Assembly (NCBI GenBank): GCA_007844125.1 | Contig: CM017572.1 | Span: forward strand, 42,113,077 to 42,177,076 | Direction: 5' to 3' | Length of the DNA stretch: 64,000 bases | Source: Sinonovacula constricta | Taxonomy: Eukaryota > Mollusca > Bivalvia > Cardiida > Solecurtidae | In this document: one piece after another, positions 43,521 to 57,250 of the stretch | Layout of the letters: every line of letters begins with the position of its first letter | How positions within the stretch are numbered: position 1 is the stretch's first letter | Position numbers and translations under genes: made by a program | Notes under the pieces: model-generated | Database searches by the model: none | What the model was told of the DNA's origin: nothing | Seen by the model: only the letters and a program-made list of their open reading frames with translations

Positions 43521-44234
43521 AGCGGGCGTTAGTGGTATATCTATTTACAATACCACTGATGTACAACTTCAATTTAACCAAAGTAGCTATTTTTTCTGTT
43601 AATGTATAATTTGCTTCTGAAAGATCTATTTTGATCTTTTAATCAGATTATATTTCATGAAATTCATGCATTGAAAACGATCATCAAATGCACTCCTTTT
43701 AGTATAAATCTGTCAACCAGTCTGACAAAGTGCCCATACTTGGATTTTTACTGTTTGCTAAACTTATATAATGCAGAGTAACGGGCCAAAGTTATGATGC
43801 CCAGTGTGCTTTTTTACACAATTTTAGGCATAAATATTTGCTTACTCATGTCATCTGTAGCACTGAACACATATTTGACAATAATATAACTAGTGCCATA
43901 CAGATGTGATATGGAAGGTATCTTTTGGCATTTTCTTAGGGGTAAAGAATTTGTTCAAGAAAAGTATTCTTGCCAATTTTTTGTTCCAGACCATTTTCTT
44001 TAACAACAGACAGGGTAATTCGCCAGTAGAGGATGGTGTGTATATAAACATGACAGTGGGTGTTAACATATTGATTAGTCCCACACTGACAGCAAAAATT
44101 CCCTGGTCTTGGGAGTCTTCTTACACTATTCTGAGAAAACATCCTTAATTTAAGTAACATGTCCTCTGTGAGTGGTATCATGTCATAAAAATGTTTTCTT
44201 GAACTTTGACCAAGAACTTTTTCTTCAGTTTAGC

Positions 44235-44515
44235 TTCTCTCTGGTTGCTGAATGGTATAGCATCGGCCACAGGTACCCAAGGCCTAGAGTTTCATCCCAA
44301 GCTGAGACATATTGGTTGCTGTTATTTAATTTCTGTGCGTTTGATCTGCCTATAAACCAGGCAAAGTATCAAAATAATGTGACAAGGTGTGGTATCATGT
44401 CAGGTATTCTAACTTACAGTTAAGTCAGTGCTATATCTGCTCTAAATAGACACTGTCTCTGGGTATCTGAAATGTTGTGGGAGGGACATATAACCCACAC
44501 ATACAAGCAAATCCT
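44235..44515 (+). repeat. SINE family D, full-length but diverged
   Basis: Head gaatggtatagcatcggcca through catcccaagctgagacatat; tail ggtatcatgtcaggtattct through ctgaaatgttgtgggaggga. Same order as 49594-49905. Confidence 0.7.
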
Positions 44516-44681
44516 TATAGAAGGCTATGCTGTGTAATAGCACATACTAATTCTCAGTTAATTTTTAACATCTGCATGTTTTACTTAAAAGCAAAAATGC
44601 ATTAATTATTCATAGAAACTATGTACTTACTAGTTTAGATCCAGTTCAGATGGTTCCCAGCATGAATGGATCTATACTTTT

Positions 44682-44957
44682 GGGATGGGATGTGCCGGCA
44701 TTTTTTGCCGATACTATGCAGCGACATTTCTATCATTATAGCACAGGGGCACTTATGAGGTGCCCAGAGACTGAACCCAACTGGTCCATTATACTGACAC
44801 CGACGAGTCAGGCGTAATGCTGTTCCCTTAGCCCCGAGCGTTAGGAGGGAAGCCACTACTACCAAATTTAAAGTCTTTGGTTTGACCCGGCCGAGGTTCG
44901 AACCTGCGACCTCCCGATCCGCATGCCGATGCTCTACCTCCTGAGCTATTGTGGCCG
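44682..44957 (-). repeat. SINE family A, full-length reverse copy
   Basis: From gggatgggatgtgccggcat to the tRNA-like head ctacctcctgagctattgtg. B box gaggttcgaacctgcga. The best preserved of the three A copies. The 76-residue reverse frame here is SINE. Confidence 0.85.
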
Positions 44958-44959
44958 GT

Positions 44960-46640
44960 GCTATACTTTTGGCCTTTACCTGATCAGTTTGTGCTTAGCA
45001 TGCAGGCAAAGAATTTGAGAACTTTATTCCCATGGTGCATCCCTGCATCAAACTGATTGGGGAACTATCAGTAAAACAGCTAAATTTAGCACATGTTTGT
45101 TATAAAAGTGAAGTAATTTTTTTTTAAGACTTGGAATTGGGAATGTAATCAAATGTTCACAACATCTATGAATATCAAATAAGCTTGGAGAATATCTGAT
45201 AATTAAGTTGTAAGGATTATTTTTGCTGGGGTTTGTTTTATGACTGTGATGTTGATGATATTAATACCCAACAATTATTTAACACTTTTGAGATATTTAG
45301 AGAGATTATTTTGATCCATGTTATACTTATAAATAGACCCCCCAAAAAGTTGTTTCCATCATTTGAATAAAAAAATAAAGCAATTTTTACTTAGGGTTTA
45401 CAAGTGTTTTTTTCTGGTTTCACATTTTTGAGATTTCTAAAAAGTTATTTAAATGTACCTTTTTTGTAATGATAAATAAAAGATAATGTTGTTTGTATAA
45501 TTTGACTTTTCGCATTAAAGTTTTTCGTAGTTAATTACTTAAAGTTACTTAGTTAATTAAAGTTATACAGAAGAGACAAAGGATTGCTTTTCAACACTTT
45601 GCCACTAGAAGTTAACTTTTTATCAACCCTTTAAAACTAATCATGCATATTTTTAAGACCACACCCCTGGCTTAAATGACTCAGCATCCATCATGCTACA
45701 ATAACACATTTTGTTATAATCCACACTGATCTACATTGTAGTCATTAATGCTAACAACTTAATATATGGAGCACAAGATATATTGCTCAACACTTTACAG
45801 CAAAAAGAATATAACATAGTCTGACAAATCCCAGCTATCAGATCTAGGCCAATACTATTTGCCTAACTTGGATCCATTTATTAAAGTTTTTTTATACTTT
45901 AGGTAAATATTGATTACTATGAAACATGTAATGTGTCATGCTTCATATCTTGTAAGAAGATTTTTTTTCTTTGCTAAATGAAGTCAACCATCTATAATTT
46001 ACTCTAAATAGTTGATAGATAATAACAAGGTAATTGAGGTTCTTGGTTTATTTTGTGAGAAAATTTTGTTTAAACCATTTAATGGTTTATGAATGGATGG
46101 TTCATTACTTTTTTATTGATAATAAGGGGTTCTAGGGGTATGAATGGTTGCAGAGAGTTACATGGGGATTTTTTTCATGAATAAGACTATCATATGGTTT
46201 TATTTGTTAATTACTCACAGTTGCAGAGCCTCATACAAGAGGAGTATAGTTGCTGCTTACTACACTATTTCTCCTCCAAACCCTTCATACCTGGAACTCA
46301 TTGGGTTAACTCTCAATTTCTGTCAGATAATTGTATTGAATTAAAGTAAGAATATATGACAAAGTCTTATGAGCATTGCAACATACATATACCAAACTCG
46401 GGAAAGGCACAAAAACAAGGTATTTCACATGCAAGCCAAGCGAAAAGTAAGAACAAATTTGTCAGTCGGCAATATGGACCGACTGGGGTTGGTTAATAAT
46501 AGAGTATATGACAAAACCAAGTCAGATTTGATCTTGAGCTCTGTAATTGAGAACAGAGGTGTCACTGGTTCTACTAGACATTGGATGATGTCTACATTCG
46601 TAAGTAATGGAAGTTTTTATGTTGTGTTGGTTTGACTGGA
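44960..46640. other. AT-rich stretch without a supported gene
   Basis: No repeat family or conserved frame recognised. A hydrophilic 88-codon plus frame at 46369-46635 contains a good donor (ttc|gtaagt, about 46599) but no convincing acceptor or homology; a small inverted repeat cagtcgg/ccgactg lies near 46463-46485. Confidence 0.5.
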
Positions 46641-46644
46641 TAGT

Positions 46645-47020
46645 TACATAATAAACTGTGACATAAAAGCTGATTTGCAATATGTGTAAAGAATTTGTTT
46701 CTACCTATACATAATAAACTGTGACATAAAAGCTGATTTGCAATATGTGTAAAGAATTTGTTTCTACCTATACATAATAAACTGTGACATAAAAGCTGAT
46801 TTGCAATATGTGTAAGAATTGTTCTACCTATACATAATAAACTGTGACATAAAAGCTGATTTGCAATATGTGTAAAGAATTTGTTTCTACCTATACATAA
46901 TAAACTTTGACATAAAAGCTGATTTGCAATATGTGTAAAGAATTTGTTTCTACCTATACATAATAAACTTTGACATAAAAGCTGATTTGCCATATGTATA
47001 GAGAATTTGTTTCTACCTAA
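46645..47020. repeat. 63-bp minisatellite, about six copies
   Basis: Unit around acataataaactgtgacat, aaaagctgatttgcaatatg, tgtaaagaatttgtttctac. Period 63 with one copy of 60 (three separate single-base losses), so the minus frame stays open for 133 codons as 21-residue repeats. No other sign of coding. Confidence 0.9.
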
Positions 47021-49130
47021 GGAACAACAACATAGGCTTAATTTACAACATTTTCTCTGGAGAGAAATACAATTACCAACGCAGATAACCTAATCTTTAC
47101 TTTTAACCAAACTTTAATCTCTCTGTAGTCACGAAACCCACTCATGCCAGTTATTCAATTGAACATAATTAAAAAAATGCATTAGAATGTACAAATAGAT
47201 AATTGGAATTAACCACTCATGTTGAAACATGACACAATCTCTTGTAGACACTACAGATAATTTAAGTTATTCCATCCTGACTATGAAGATGAATGTCTAA
47301 ATTAGCCATTATTTTTTCTCTTAATTAAAATAAGTTTAAAAATGATGTTAACAGATCTGCATAGTAAGGGGAAGTTTCACTGTTTTTAAACATTAATCTT
47401 TAAGTAGTCTTCTCTAAAAGAGTCAGGAAAACGTCTGGTAGGTTAAGGAGTATGTTAAGGCTGTGCATGGCGGTAAGAGTACTGTCCCTTGGGAACTTGG
47501 AAGCCAAAAAGCATCAGATCTCTGTTGTACTATGTTTTTTCCAAGAGCTGACAAAGGCACACAATGAACGAGGGTGTAAAGGAACAGAGAGTGATGTATA
47601 AAGCTTGAAGTGGCTATGATCATTAAGTGATGGGGCATGGGCTGGCTGCATGAGTCATTACGCTTTACTTTTTTCCTCACTCGAATTTCTCCACATTTTC
47701 CGGGTTTCTGGTTGTTAAAGATCTTGTTTTAGGATAGTTCCTTTAACATATTTAAAGTTTCTCAGAGTGTCTTAAAGGTGAATATGTTTTCATTTTTTTT
47801 ATTTTTGATTCTTACCACACCCCTCACCCAAACAAAGTTTGAGAGAGAGTATTCTGGAATCATATTGTCTGTCTGCACATGTATTTCCTATCTGAGCCAC
47901 ACTGCACATTTAGCTATTTTTAAACAATACCACCTGACCACTTAAGTTTTAGCTCATCCATGTCATTTGTTGTGACATTGATGTCTTTTTTAGCAGGAAT
48001 CTCAATCATTCTTATTTATAGATTTGAAAAGAATGAACATTTAAGTGTTGATAACCGAGTTTTACTGCCCTTAAATTGAGATACTGTTGAAAATCATCAA
48101 AGCTTAGACAAATGTATGGTGGGTTTTTTTCTTGCAGAAATTATGAACAAATACCCCAATCAAAGGTCTGATATTGTTAAATCTATATATATATAGGCAA
48201 ACTATAAGAGTCCACCTTTAATAAGATATCAGATGTTGAAATAAGAAAGAGATATACCAACAGGGACAAAAGTGGGTAGGAGTATTTAGTAGTCTTGGCT
48301 TACTGTTCTAGTTTTCCCAATTTTCACCAATGGGGGTGGGGGATAGGGGCAGAGTTGCCATCTTAAATCTTCTCTTTATCTCAGGGCTTTGAGTCCCTCT
48401 GAGATTAAAAAAACCTGTATTCTTTTGAAAATTAGCCATGAGTGAAGTAAAAAGTAAGCCAAGATTAAACACTAGATGCAGAGCCACAGAATGCATCAAC
48501 TGGTATTCCTATAATTTATTCTGAATGTGAAACATGTCCTACACCCTGTCTCTAGTAGTCTAGCCTATTAAGTAATGTCTGAAACATGCTGAGTGTAAAC
48601 ACACAACAGGAAATGCTGTGCTTACATCCACTTGTGTCTACATCATTTTTTCCGGCCCAGTAGTTAATCACAGTACATCAAGCTTCACAATACATCATGC
48701 TTGGGCGAGGCTTCATTGTTTATAGGGCGTATTGTAGCACTAAACATATTTTACTTTGAACAGTTGGAAAACAGGCCCTTTTAACTAAGAATAAATGCAG
48801 ATCTCATTGTTATAGCTTATGAAAAAATGGCACTGCAACTCAACCATTTTAGTCTGCAATTAAAAAGAAAGTGTTGAATTGAAACAGATCTGGTATAGCC
48901 TCCACAGTGCTTGTATATAAACTAATGGCAAACAGCCCTTGTATATATTACAATAGCTAACTTCCTGCTAAACACAAATTCTTCAGTTATAGGCAAATTA
49001 TGATGAACCCTGATCAGCCAGCCTTCATGGGGAGCACACCAACATGATCTGATCAGTCTACTGTTTGTTTCTAATTCTCAACAAACATATTCCTGATGAA
49101 TTTTCATGTACTACTGGTAGCTATTAATAA
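47020..49130. other. AT-rich stretch without a supported gene
   Basis: Short open frames only, none with recognisable homology or splice context. No tandem or tRNA-like repeat was identified. Confidence 0.5.
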
Positions 49131-49134
49131 GAGG

Positions 49135-49325
49135 AGCCCGTGGCTGATAGGTAGTGTTGCAGACATTGAAACACCTCTGAATGCTGTCACCATGTGGGTT
49201 CAGGTCCCATTTGGTGTGCAAAGTTTCATGTGAGGTGGTCTGCCAATTGACCTATGGTGTCCCTTGTTTCTACCCAGCCATCAAAATATCTGTAGATCAT
49301 AATGTTGTCATTTAAAACAAAACAA
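49135..49325 (+). repeat. SINE family B, diverged copy
   Basis: gagcccgtggctgataggta head, B box gggttcaggtccc, then ggtctgccaattgacctatg and an aaaacaaaacaaaaca end. Confidence 0.65.
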
Positions 49326-49593
49326 AACAATAGTTATCAAAATCTAAAGCTGTCTGTGGTCACAATTTAGCATAGATAAGTTTATGATATTATTTCCAGC
49401 AAAACCTTCGACATATATGGCCTGATGTCTATTTTTCTCCTGCTGGCTGTTGGAATAATTTCTTAACACCTGCATGTGTTTAATCTATTTTCAGCTCATT
49501 TTTCTATAAATAATGGGAGCTATTCCACTCGCTTGACTGTTGGCATTGTAAATTATTGTTAATAGATTTTGCCTATAAATGGAAGCCAAAGAA

Positions 49594-49905
49594 GAACCAA
49601 TGGACCTGGAAGTGCAATCGGTAGAGCTTGGCTCCAGGTACAGGAGGCCCCGGCTTCGATCCCGGGCCGCAACATACCAATGTCATTAAAAAAGGTAGTG
49701 GTATAGCTCCCTTGCTGATGCTCAAGCAAATATAAGGGTAGTTCCATGACTGGTTGGACCAGTGTCAGGATTATGTGACTGGGTATCATGCCAGGTGTTC
49801 ACAGCATGCTATACACAGTGAAGGCAGCACTAGATCTGCTTCAAGTGGACACCATCTCCAGATAACTGAAATACTGATGGTGGGACAATAAACCCAATAA
49901 ACATA
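49594..49905 (+). repeat. SINE family D, best-preserved full-length copy
   Basis: tRNA-like head (gcaatcggtagagcttggct A box; ggcttcgatcccgg B box), then tagtggtatagctcccttgc, gtagttccatgactggttgg, gccaggtgttcacagcatgc, ggcagcactagatctgcttc and gataactgaaatactgatgg, ending in aataaaccc and an A-rich run. Confidence 0.85.
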
Positions 49906-52160
49906 AACAAACAAACAAAAACCAATTTTAACATTTGGCTTGTGCTCCAACCTACAACCTCTTGCCCTTTGAGCCAAGTCTCTATCTAGTTTATCACCAG
50001 GATTGGTGACGAATGAGTTCACTTTTCTGCTTGATTTGTTATCATAAGATTGATAAATACACATGTGTTATAACTTCAAGCAATCAATTGTATGTCAGTG
50101 ACTAAGGCTGTATATCTCCAATGTAGGTCAATAGAAGATTATTGATGAAGGGATATGAAATGGTTCATTTGTTATCATTTAATGGAGAGATATTTGTTTT
50201 CACAGCTGCAGGTCAAGTTTTGATAAAAGTTTTTTGTATGTATGTGTGGGCATAATTTTGCACGCTTGTTACAGATTATTTTATGTGTGGGTCACTGAAG
50301 AATACCTAGCCGTGCGGAAAAAGTTTTGATTAAGAGTAACTCATGATTGCTATTCACTAATTGATTAGGCTTAGATTTTGGAGATGGCAATTCAGCATCT
50401 TCACTATTTGCATTGCTTGATAAATTTTTGCTTAGCAAGTTAAGATTTTTTTTAATTTTTTATTTCTGGATTGCAAAATATTGCCATTATTATAGTAATT
50501 CTGCCGCATGCCTGAAGGCATGCCTGAATGGTTCATGTGACATAATAAAATTATTATTACTGATGCAGTTAATTTGATTATAAATAAAACAGTGAAGTGA
50601 ACTCAATTAACAATCTTTAGTATCTGTGGTATTTACTGCTTTGGAAAAGTTGTTACATTATGAGACAGTGAGGACCAGTGCTGTTCACATTTTTTTGTGC
50701 CAGATGAACTGTCCCTTCTCAAATTATAACTCATTTTGAAACAATTAGTTGTGAGTTATATTGAATGTTTGAAAGATCTGACAGTTATCTTCCTATGACC
50801 CAAAGCTTCTCCCTCTATTTTCAAATTGTCTTGAGCTTTCTAAGTAATCAGTAATAAAAAACCCCTTTGAAAATGTTCAAACACCTTTAAGCAACATATC
50901 TAGGGTGTTTTTATGTTAAACTAATTTGTGGTTTCAGAGAAATTTTGAAAAATCTACCAGTTGTCTGTTTTGAAAATACAGGGGAAACCACCTGTCAGCC
51001 ATTACCTCACTTCTGTAGCCCAGTTGGGCCTTTAAACGTGGGAGACATGCTCACTATTTGCCCTAGTGCTGGTTACATCACAGATGCTGCATTTCAACAC
51101 TCTTAATGGTGATTTATTTTGTCAATTGAGGTTCATTAAGTGCTTTATGGTATAATCATATTCCCATCCAGTTTAAACAGGCTGGACATACTAATGTAAA
51201 CATTTGATGATTTTCTACTGCAAAAGACTTTTAACTATGTGTCTCACATTTGTGTTACATCCTATCATGGAAATATATTGAACTGTCGTTTTTTTTTTGT
51301 TTTGTGCTCGAGACAGGAAAAGCTTTAAATTGATAGGTAACAATTACTTTCATGCATAAAACAGAAACACAGGGAATATTAAAAACTTGTTCTACAGGCT
51401 TCCCCTTTCAAAATTGATGCAACTTTGTTAGATTTGAAACTGGTGTTGATAATCAAAATAGCTGGTATTAAAACCAAAATAAACCATCTTTGTTTAATTG
51501 TCTGAACATTTGCATGTAAAATCAAGTTTAAAGTCTGGATGTGGAATTCAGAAAAGAATACAATAAATTGTTGAACAGGCATACATACAAGAAAACTGAC
51601 ACATCTTAACATATTTTCTTGACTTAATGCTAAAACTGCTGGAAAATATTGCTCTCAATGAAACAGTCTTGTTTGTTAGCAATACATCTGCATGTAAAAT
51701 TATATGTGAGTTCATACTGCAATATTATGAGACTTGTACTCACTCAGACACCATTTACTTTATTGTCTAACCTATGCTTGTTAAATTAGTAGTGATGTTT
51801 TGATGTAGGAAAAGGGAAGATAGAGTAATAACTTGCAATTCCTTTACCTTTCACTGGAGTTAATAACTCACAATATAACTTAGTAGAACTTAATAACCGC
51901 CATTTACATAATATTAATATTGCCGTTGAAAAACTAATTGTATAGTGTTGATATTGGTAGAAATGTGACAAGAGTGTGTTTTACAGATCTCTTTATGTGA
52001 AATTGATATAACTTTACACATATGAGATTGGTGTAAGAAAATTTTGATCGCCTGTTTTATTGATCAATTTTATGTTGAATGATCTTGTGAGAATTTAAAT
52101 ATTTGATATTGTCAATTTTCCCAAGATGGTACATTAGGTATAGTGTCACCCCTAGGTTAG
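49905..52160. other. AT-rich stretch without a supported gene
   Basis: Nothing recognised beyond short chance open frames. Confidence 0.5.
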
Positions 52161-52164
52161 ACAG

Positions 52165-52868
52165 GTTGTGGATGTGATCCTCAATAGTGGATTTAGGTGG
52201 GGGGGGGGGCCTGCACCTGGCTAGACCCCCTGTGGATGTGATCCCCAATAGTGGATTTAGGTGGGGGAGCTGCACCTAGCTAGACCCCCTTTGGATGTGA
52301 TCCTCAATAGTGGATTTAAGTTGTGGAGCTGCACCTGGCTAGACCACCTGTGGATGTGATCCCCAATAGTGGATTTAGGTGGGGGAGCTGCACCTGGCTA
52401 GACCCCTGTGGATGTGATCCCAAATAGTGGATTTAGGTGGGGGAGCTGCACCTGGCTAGACCCCTGTGGATGTGATCCCCAATAGTGGATTTAGGTGGGG
52501 GAGCTGCACCTGGCTAGACCCATGTTGATTTGATCCCCAATAGTGGATTAAGGTGGGGGAGCTGCACCTGGCTAGACCACAGTGGATTTAGGTGGGAGGG
52601 GGGGGGGAAAGCTGCACCTGGCTAGACCCCTGTGGATGTGATCCCCAATAGTGGATTTAGGTGGGGGAGCTGCACCTGGCTAGACCACCTGTGGAAGTTA
52701 TCCCCAATAGTGGATTTAGGTACCTAGGGGGAGCTGCACCTGGCTAGACCCCTGTGGATGTGATCCCCAATAGTGGATTTAGGTGGGGTAGCTGCACCTG
52801 GCTAGACCCCTGTGGATGTGATCCCCAGTAGTGGATTTAGGTGAGGGAGCTGCACCTGGCTAAACTTC
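52165..52868. repeat. 58-bp minisatellite, about twelve copies
   Basis: Unit around gtggatgtgatccccaatag, tggatttaggtgggggagct, gcacctggctagacccct. Copies vary by small indels and by the length of a G run (5 to 11). One strand is strongly G-rich. Confidence 0.92.
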
Positions 52869-52869
52869 C

Positions 52870-55800
52870 TGTAGTATTTCTGGACAATAAATATAATATA
52901 TAAATTCAGTTTAAAAAATGGTAAACTTGTATCCAGATTCATTTCTGAACATATCTCCATCATTACAGAAATCAACATTTTCCTGGGTGAGCATGCACCC
53001 AGACACCTCTTCTAGTAACTGTAAATGTGTTCAATATGAGCTATCAAATTAATCATATAACCATGTCTAAGGGGTAACTTCATGTCTGTTAAGCTTAAAT
53101 AAATGGCAAGTATGAGTGGAATTTTCTCTAATCATATAGAAGGGTCATTAAAACATGCTTCATTCGCATTCCTGTCCTCCTGCCAGTATGATTCTAGATC
53201 TGGCCCTGATCCCAGGCCACCACCAAAATATTGAGACTAGACTAAAGTAGGCAGTATCTCCTTTCACACCTATTGTGGGCACTGTCTTATATCATTTATT
53301 GTCCTGGGCATTACTAAAATTAAATTTGATGATACAACATTTACTAAACATGTCATTCTTTCATTTTCATGAACTTTAGAAGAGCTCTGTATCATAAATA
53401 CCATATGAACATTCAAATACAAATAAAAGAAAGAAAATCAAGTTGATCAAATTATATGACTGGCAAACTTATAGAATATGGCCAGTTACTGATGCTAGCT
53501 CCATACATATTACATTGATGGTATTACTATATCCCTCTTAACTTTCAGTTTTCTCTGCATGCTTAGATTTCTGCACAGTGAATACAACTATTCAGAGAAA
53601 AGCAGCTGACATTACAGAGTTTAACTTTTCTTAGCACAACAAGAATTATATCCACATATTTTCATTACAGGGTGCGAAATAAAAGAGTCTCACAGCTAAA
53701 ATCTATTATTAGTCCAAACAAAGCACACTGAAAAGATGTAAAAGGTGACCCATAAAAAGAGTTGACAGTTACCCTAATTTTATAAATATGGCAAGATGTT
53801 GCCTTAACTTGTTTTTCACATCCCTTGAATTGCATGTCTCTCATCTAGCCTATGTCGACAGGCAGCAACCTTCTTTGATTTTTGTTGAGCACATGATCCC
53901 ATCAAGGCTTATCCTTTAGTAAATCGTAATTTAGTTGAAATATTGATGTTGGGACCAGAGAGTAAGATCGAATAGTGATAAACTAGCAACATATGAACAT
54001 CAACATATTAACAGAAAATAACAATAAACATATAGAAGTAAAAGTAGGGACCACAAATTTGTTTTGACATATACATTGACATATATAAAAATACTCACTT
54101 ATCCAAGGCCAAGATAACAAAGTTTTACTGTAGATGTAAATGTGACTATGAAACACAAAACAAAATGAAAAACTTTATACATAAACCACCATCTAGAGCA
54201 TGTAGAAAAAAGCAGTGTGAGAAATGTGGTACATGTCATGAAACCTGGACTGGACAATAGTGATCACCTCTCCTTGTCATTGGTCCTCAACCCCTGTTCT
54301 TACCATATGTCCACTACATAGAATGCTGGGTTGTACAGTTTAATAAGGGTTGGTTTATCTAACACAAAAACACAATGTCTGACAGTTAACTACATCAACA
54401 TTGTCAAACAATGTGACAACTTTTCCAAAGCTCTGAATACCACAATGCTTGCAGTAGTTTTCATTTTTCCTTATCATTCCACCAATAATCTTAATCACCA
54501 TCATCCAAAACCAAAACTTTTCTGCAACTTTTTATGCTACATTTTGTAGGCATTTTCTAACTTCTGACTTAACTTCTACATGGCCGCAGCCATCTTTGGT
54601 TTAACCAATTCTATTTGGCCTAAGGGGCTGGAAAGACTTTATAACTTAGAAATAAATTGGATGTATTCGTAAGTGCTTGTTGATATTCTGCCTGGAAAGA
54701 GCTTTTTATAAGAGATGGTGTTCACATGAAGCAGTGGCTAGTTCAACATTCAACATTCTTTGCGAATAGTACACAATGAACATCTGGCATGCTAGTCTAG
54801 TCACATTATTTCTGACTCCTGGCTGATCACTTTCTTTATATTTATGCACAGGAAATGAGAAACAACACTGCCAGTATTTATGTGTTTGGAATGTCACTAC
54901 CTGGGTTTCTACCCTTACACCTGGAACTGTTCTTTCAATGCTACCAATTCATTGGATAATTTTAAGTGGGATGCTGAGTCATTAAATATAGAAAATAAAC
55001 ATAGGGGACAGAAACATGGTGAAGCTAGTTGTAAACATACCTATTTTCATTGCACACGATATTTTGTTCTTTTTATCCTTAATATGCACAATGTAGTCCC
55101 AGCAGTTAAGGTTGATTTGTTTACATTGGCAACAACACTAACAAAAATGATCAGACCTAAAATAATATTTGGGATCCATATAACCAAGATCTGGTCTATA
55201 TACTATACATTGCAATATCAATTGTATATATAGTTGCATGAAGAAACTGTTATTTATTAAAGAAATGAATGTGTATTTGGTTTATAATTGATGCTGAAGA
55301 CTAGGGTGTAAGTTCAGGACTGTTGTTTACATTGAAAACAACATTGACTCAGAAATGACAACATTAGCAGTTGTATGGAGGCTATACTAAAGAGGTAATT
55401 CAGACAAGCATCAATGGCCATTTGCGTGAGTTGACATCTATTCCTACTTGTCTGTATTTTTTCCAACATAATTAAGGCACAGTGAATATAATATTGTCTT
55501 TGTCCATCCTCTCCAACCAGCTGCTAGAGACTATTTATCAGATACCTAACAAGCCATCTTTATGAAATCTAACACAATACATGTAACAGATATCCATTTT
55601 GACGATGCAATTCACCAGTCTGTCATAGGAAATTATTTCTGATTAAATTCAGTTGAGCATATCATTATACATTAATTATAAGATAATAGCAATGTTAATT
55701 TAGATGTATTAAGTACATTGTAGATGTGTCTTGTTATATCTCCTGCAGTCCAAATGTATGTAATTACAGTGGATTAGATAATAAGTGTGAATGAGACCAT

Positions 55801-56340
55801 AGTATCAACTAGACAGGGTTCAATAGGAAAAGAGGCTTACTTTTGTCCAGTTTGATATCACGTACTTGTGATTTAAGTTGTTATGTTGTCAACTTGTGAT
55901 TTACCTCAGTTGTCTATCTGTGAAAAAACAACAACAGCAAAGAAAAATACTCCGTGGCTTCAAAAGTCATGAATTGTCCAAAAGGTCAGAAAAATAATTA
56001 TCTTTATTTTTTTTAACAGAAGTAAGCTGTTTGGGGATTTTTTTGTTGCTAAAAATACTTATACAAAGATCTTCAAAAACATGATCTGCTAATAAACTGT
56101 GACATACTAAGAATAGGTAGATTTAAAAAACAAGTGTTATTTGTGTATGCTGAGATTTTCATAAGAGGTCCTAATTGACTGGATCCCAGGTGGTCAAATC
56201 TGTAGCTTAAAAACTATGTTGAATCACAATAAATGATAGATAATTACCTCTGATCACTATACATGCTGTCCTTCAGAAGGTTATGGTGTCTTAAGGCAGC
56301 GGGATTAAAAGTTTGCATTTTAACTAGATTTTAGCTGCTT
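52870..56340. other. Stretch without a supported gene
   Basis: A family D tail lies reversed at about 54710-54835. The 117-codon plus frame at 54880-55233 has no recognisable motif and an AT-driven composition; I treat it as chance. Confidence 0.5.
54710..54835 (-). repeat. SINE family D, tail fragment, reverse
   Basis: gtgttcacatgaagcagtgg, then acacaatgaacatctggcat and gctagtctagtcacattatt align with the reversed tail of 49594-49905. Confidence 0.5.
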
Positions 56341-56346
56341 TAAGCT

Positions 56347-57250
56347 CAGAACCCTTGGGGATAGTGCTGCTCTGGTCTAGTGTACAGAACCCTTGAGGAT
56401 AGTGTTGCTCTGGTCTGGTGTACAGAACCCTTGGGGATAGTGCTGCTCTGGTCTAGTATACAGAACCCTTGGGGATAGTGCTGCTCTGGTCTAGTATACA
56501 GAACCCTTGGGGATAGTGTTGCTCTGGTCTGGTGTACAGAACCCTTGGGGATAGTGTTGCTCTGGTCTGGTGTACAGAACCCTTGGGGATAGTGCTGCTC
56601 TGGTCTAGTATACAGAACCCTTGGGGATAGTGTTGCTCTGGTCTGGTGTACAGAACCCTTGGGGATAGTGCTGCTCTGGTCTGGTGTACAGAACCCTTGG
56701 GGATAGTGTTGCTCTGGTCTGGTGTACAGAACCCTTGGGGATAGTGCTGCTCTGATCTTGTGTACAGAACCCTTGGGGATAGTGCTGCTCTGGTCTGGTG
56801 TACAGAACCCTTGGGGATAGTGCTGCTCTGGTCTGGTGTACAGAACCCTTGGGATAGTGCTGCTCTGGTCTAGTATACAGAACCCTTGGGGATAGTGTTG
56901 CTCTGGTCTGGTGTACAGAACCCTTGGGGATAGTGCTGCTCTGGTCTGGTATACAGAATCCTGGGGGATAGTGTTGCTCTGGTCTGGTGTACAGAACCCT
57001 TGGGGATAGTGCTGCTCTGGTCTAGTATACAGAACCCTTGGGGATAGTGTTGCTCTGGTCTGGTGTACAGAACCCTTGGGGATAGTGTTGCTCTGGTCTG
57101 GTGTACAGAACCCTTGGGGATAGTGCTACTCTAGTCTGGTGTACAGAACCCTTGGGGATAGTGTTGCTCTGGTCTGGTGTACAGAACTCTTAGAATAGTT
57201 CTTCTCTGGTCTGGTGTACAGAACTCTTGGGGATAGTGTTGCTCTGGTCT
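56347..57250. repeat. 38-bp minisatellite, about 24 copies
   Basis: Unit cagaacccttggggatagtg, (c/t)tgctctggtct, (a/g)gt(a/g)ta. Two sequence types (ctgctctggtctagtata and ttgctctggtctggtgta) interleave. The last two copies are the most diverged. Confidence 0.95.

Noticed and set aside
54880..55233. 117-residue plus-strand frame
   Set aside because: No recognisable motif, no convincing splice sites and composition typical of AT-rich chance frames.
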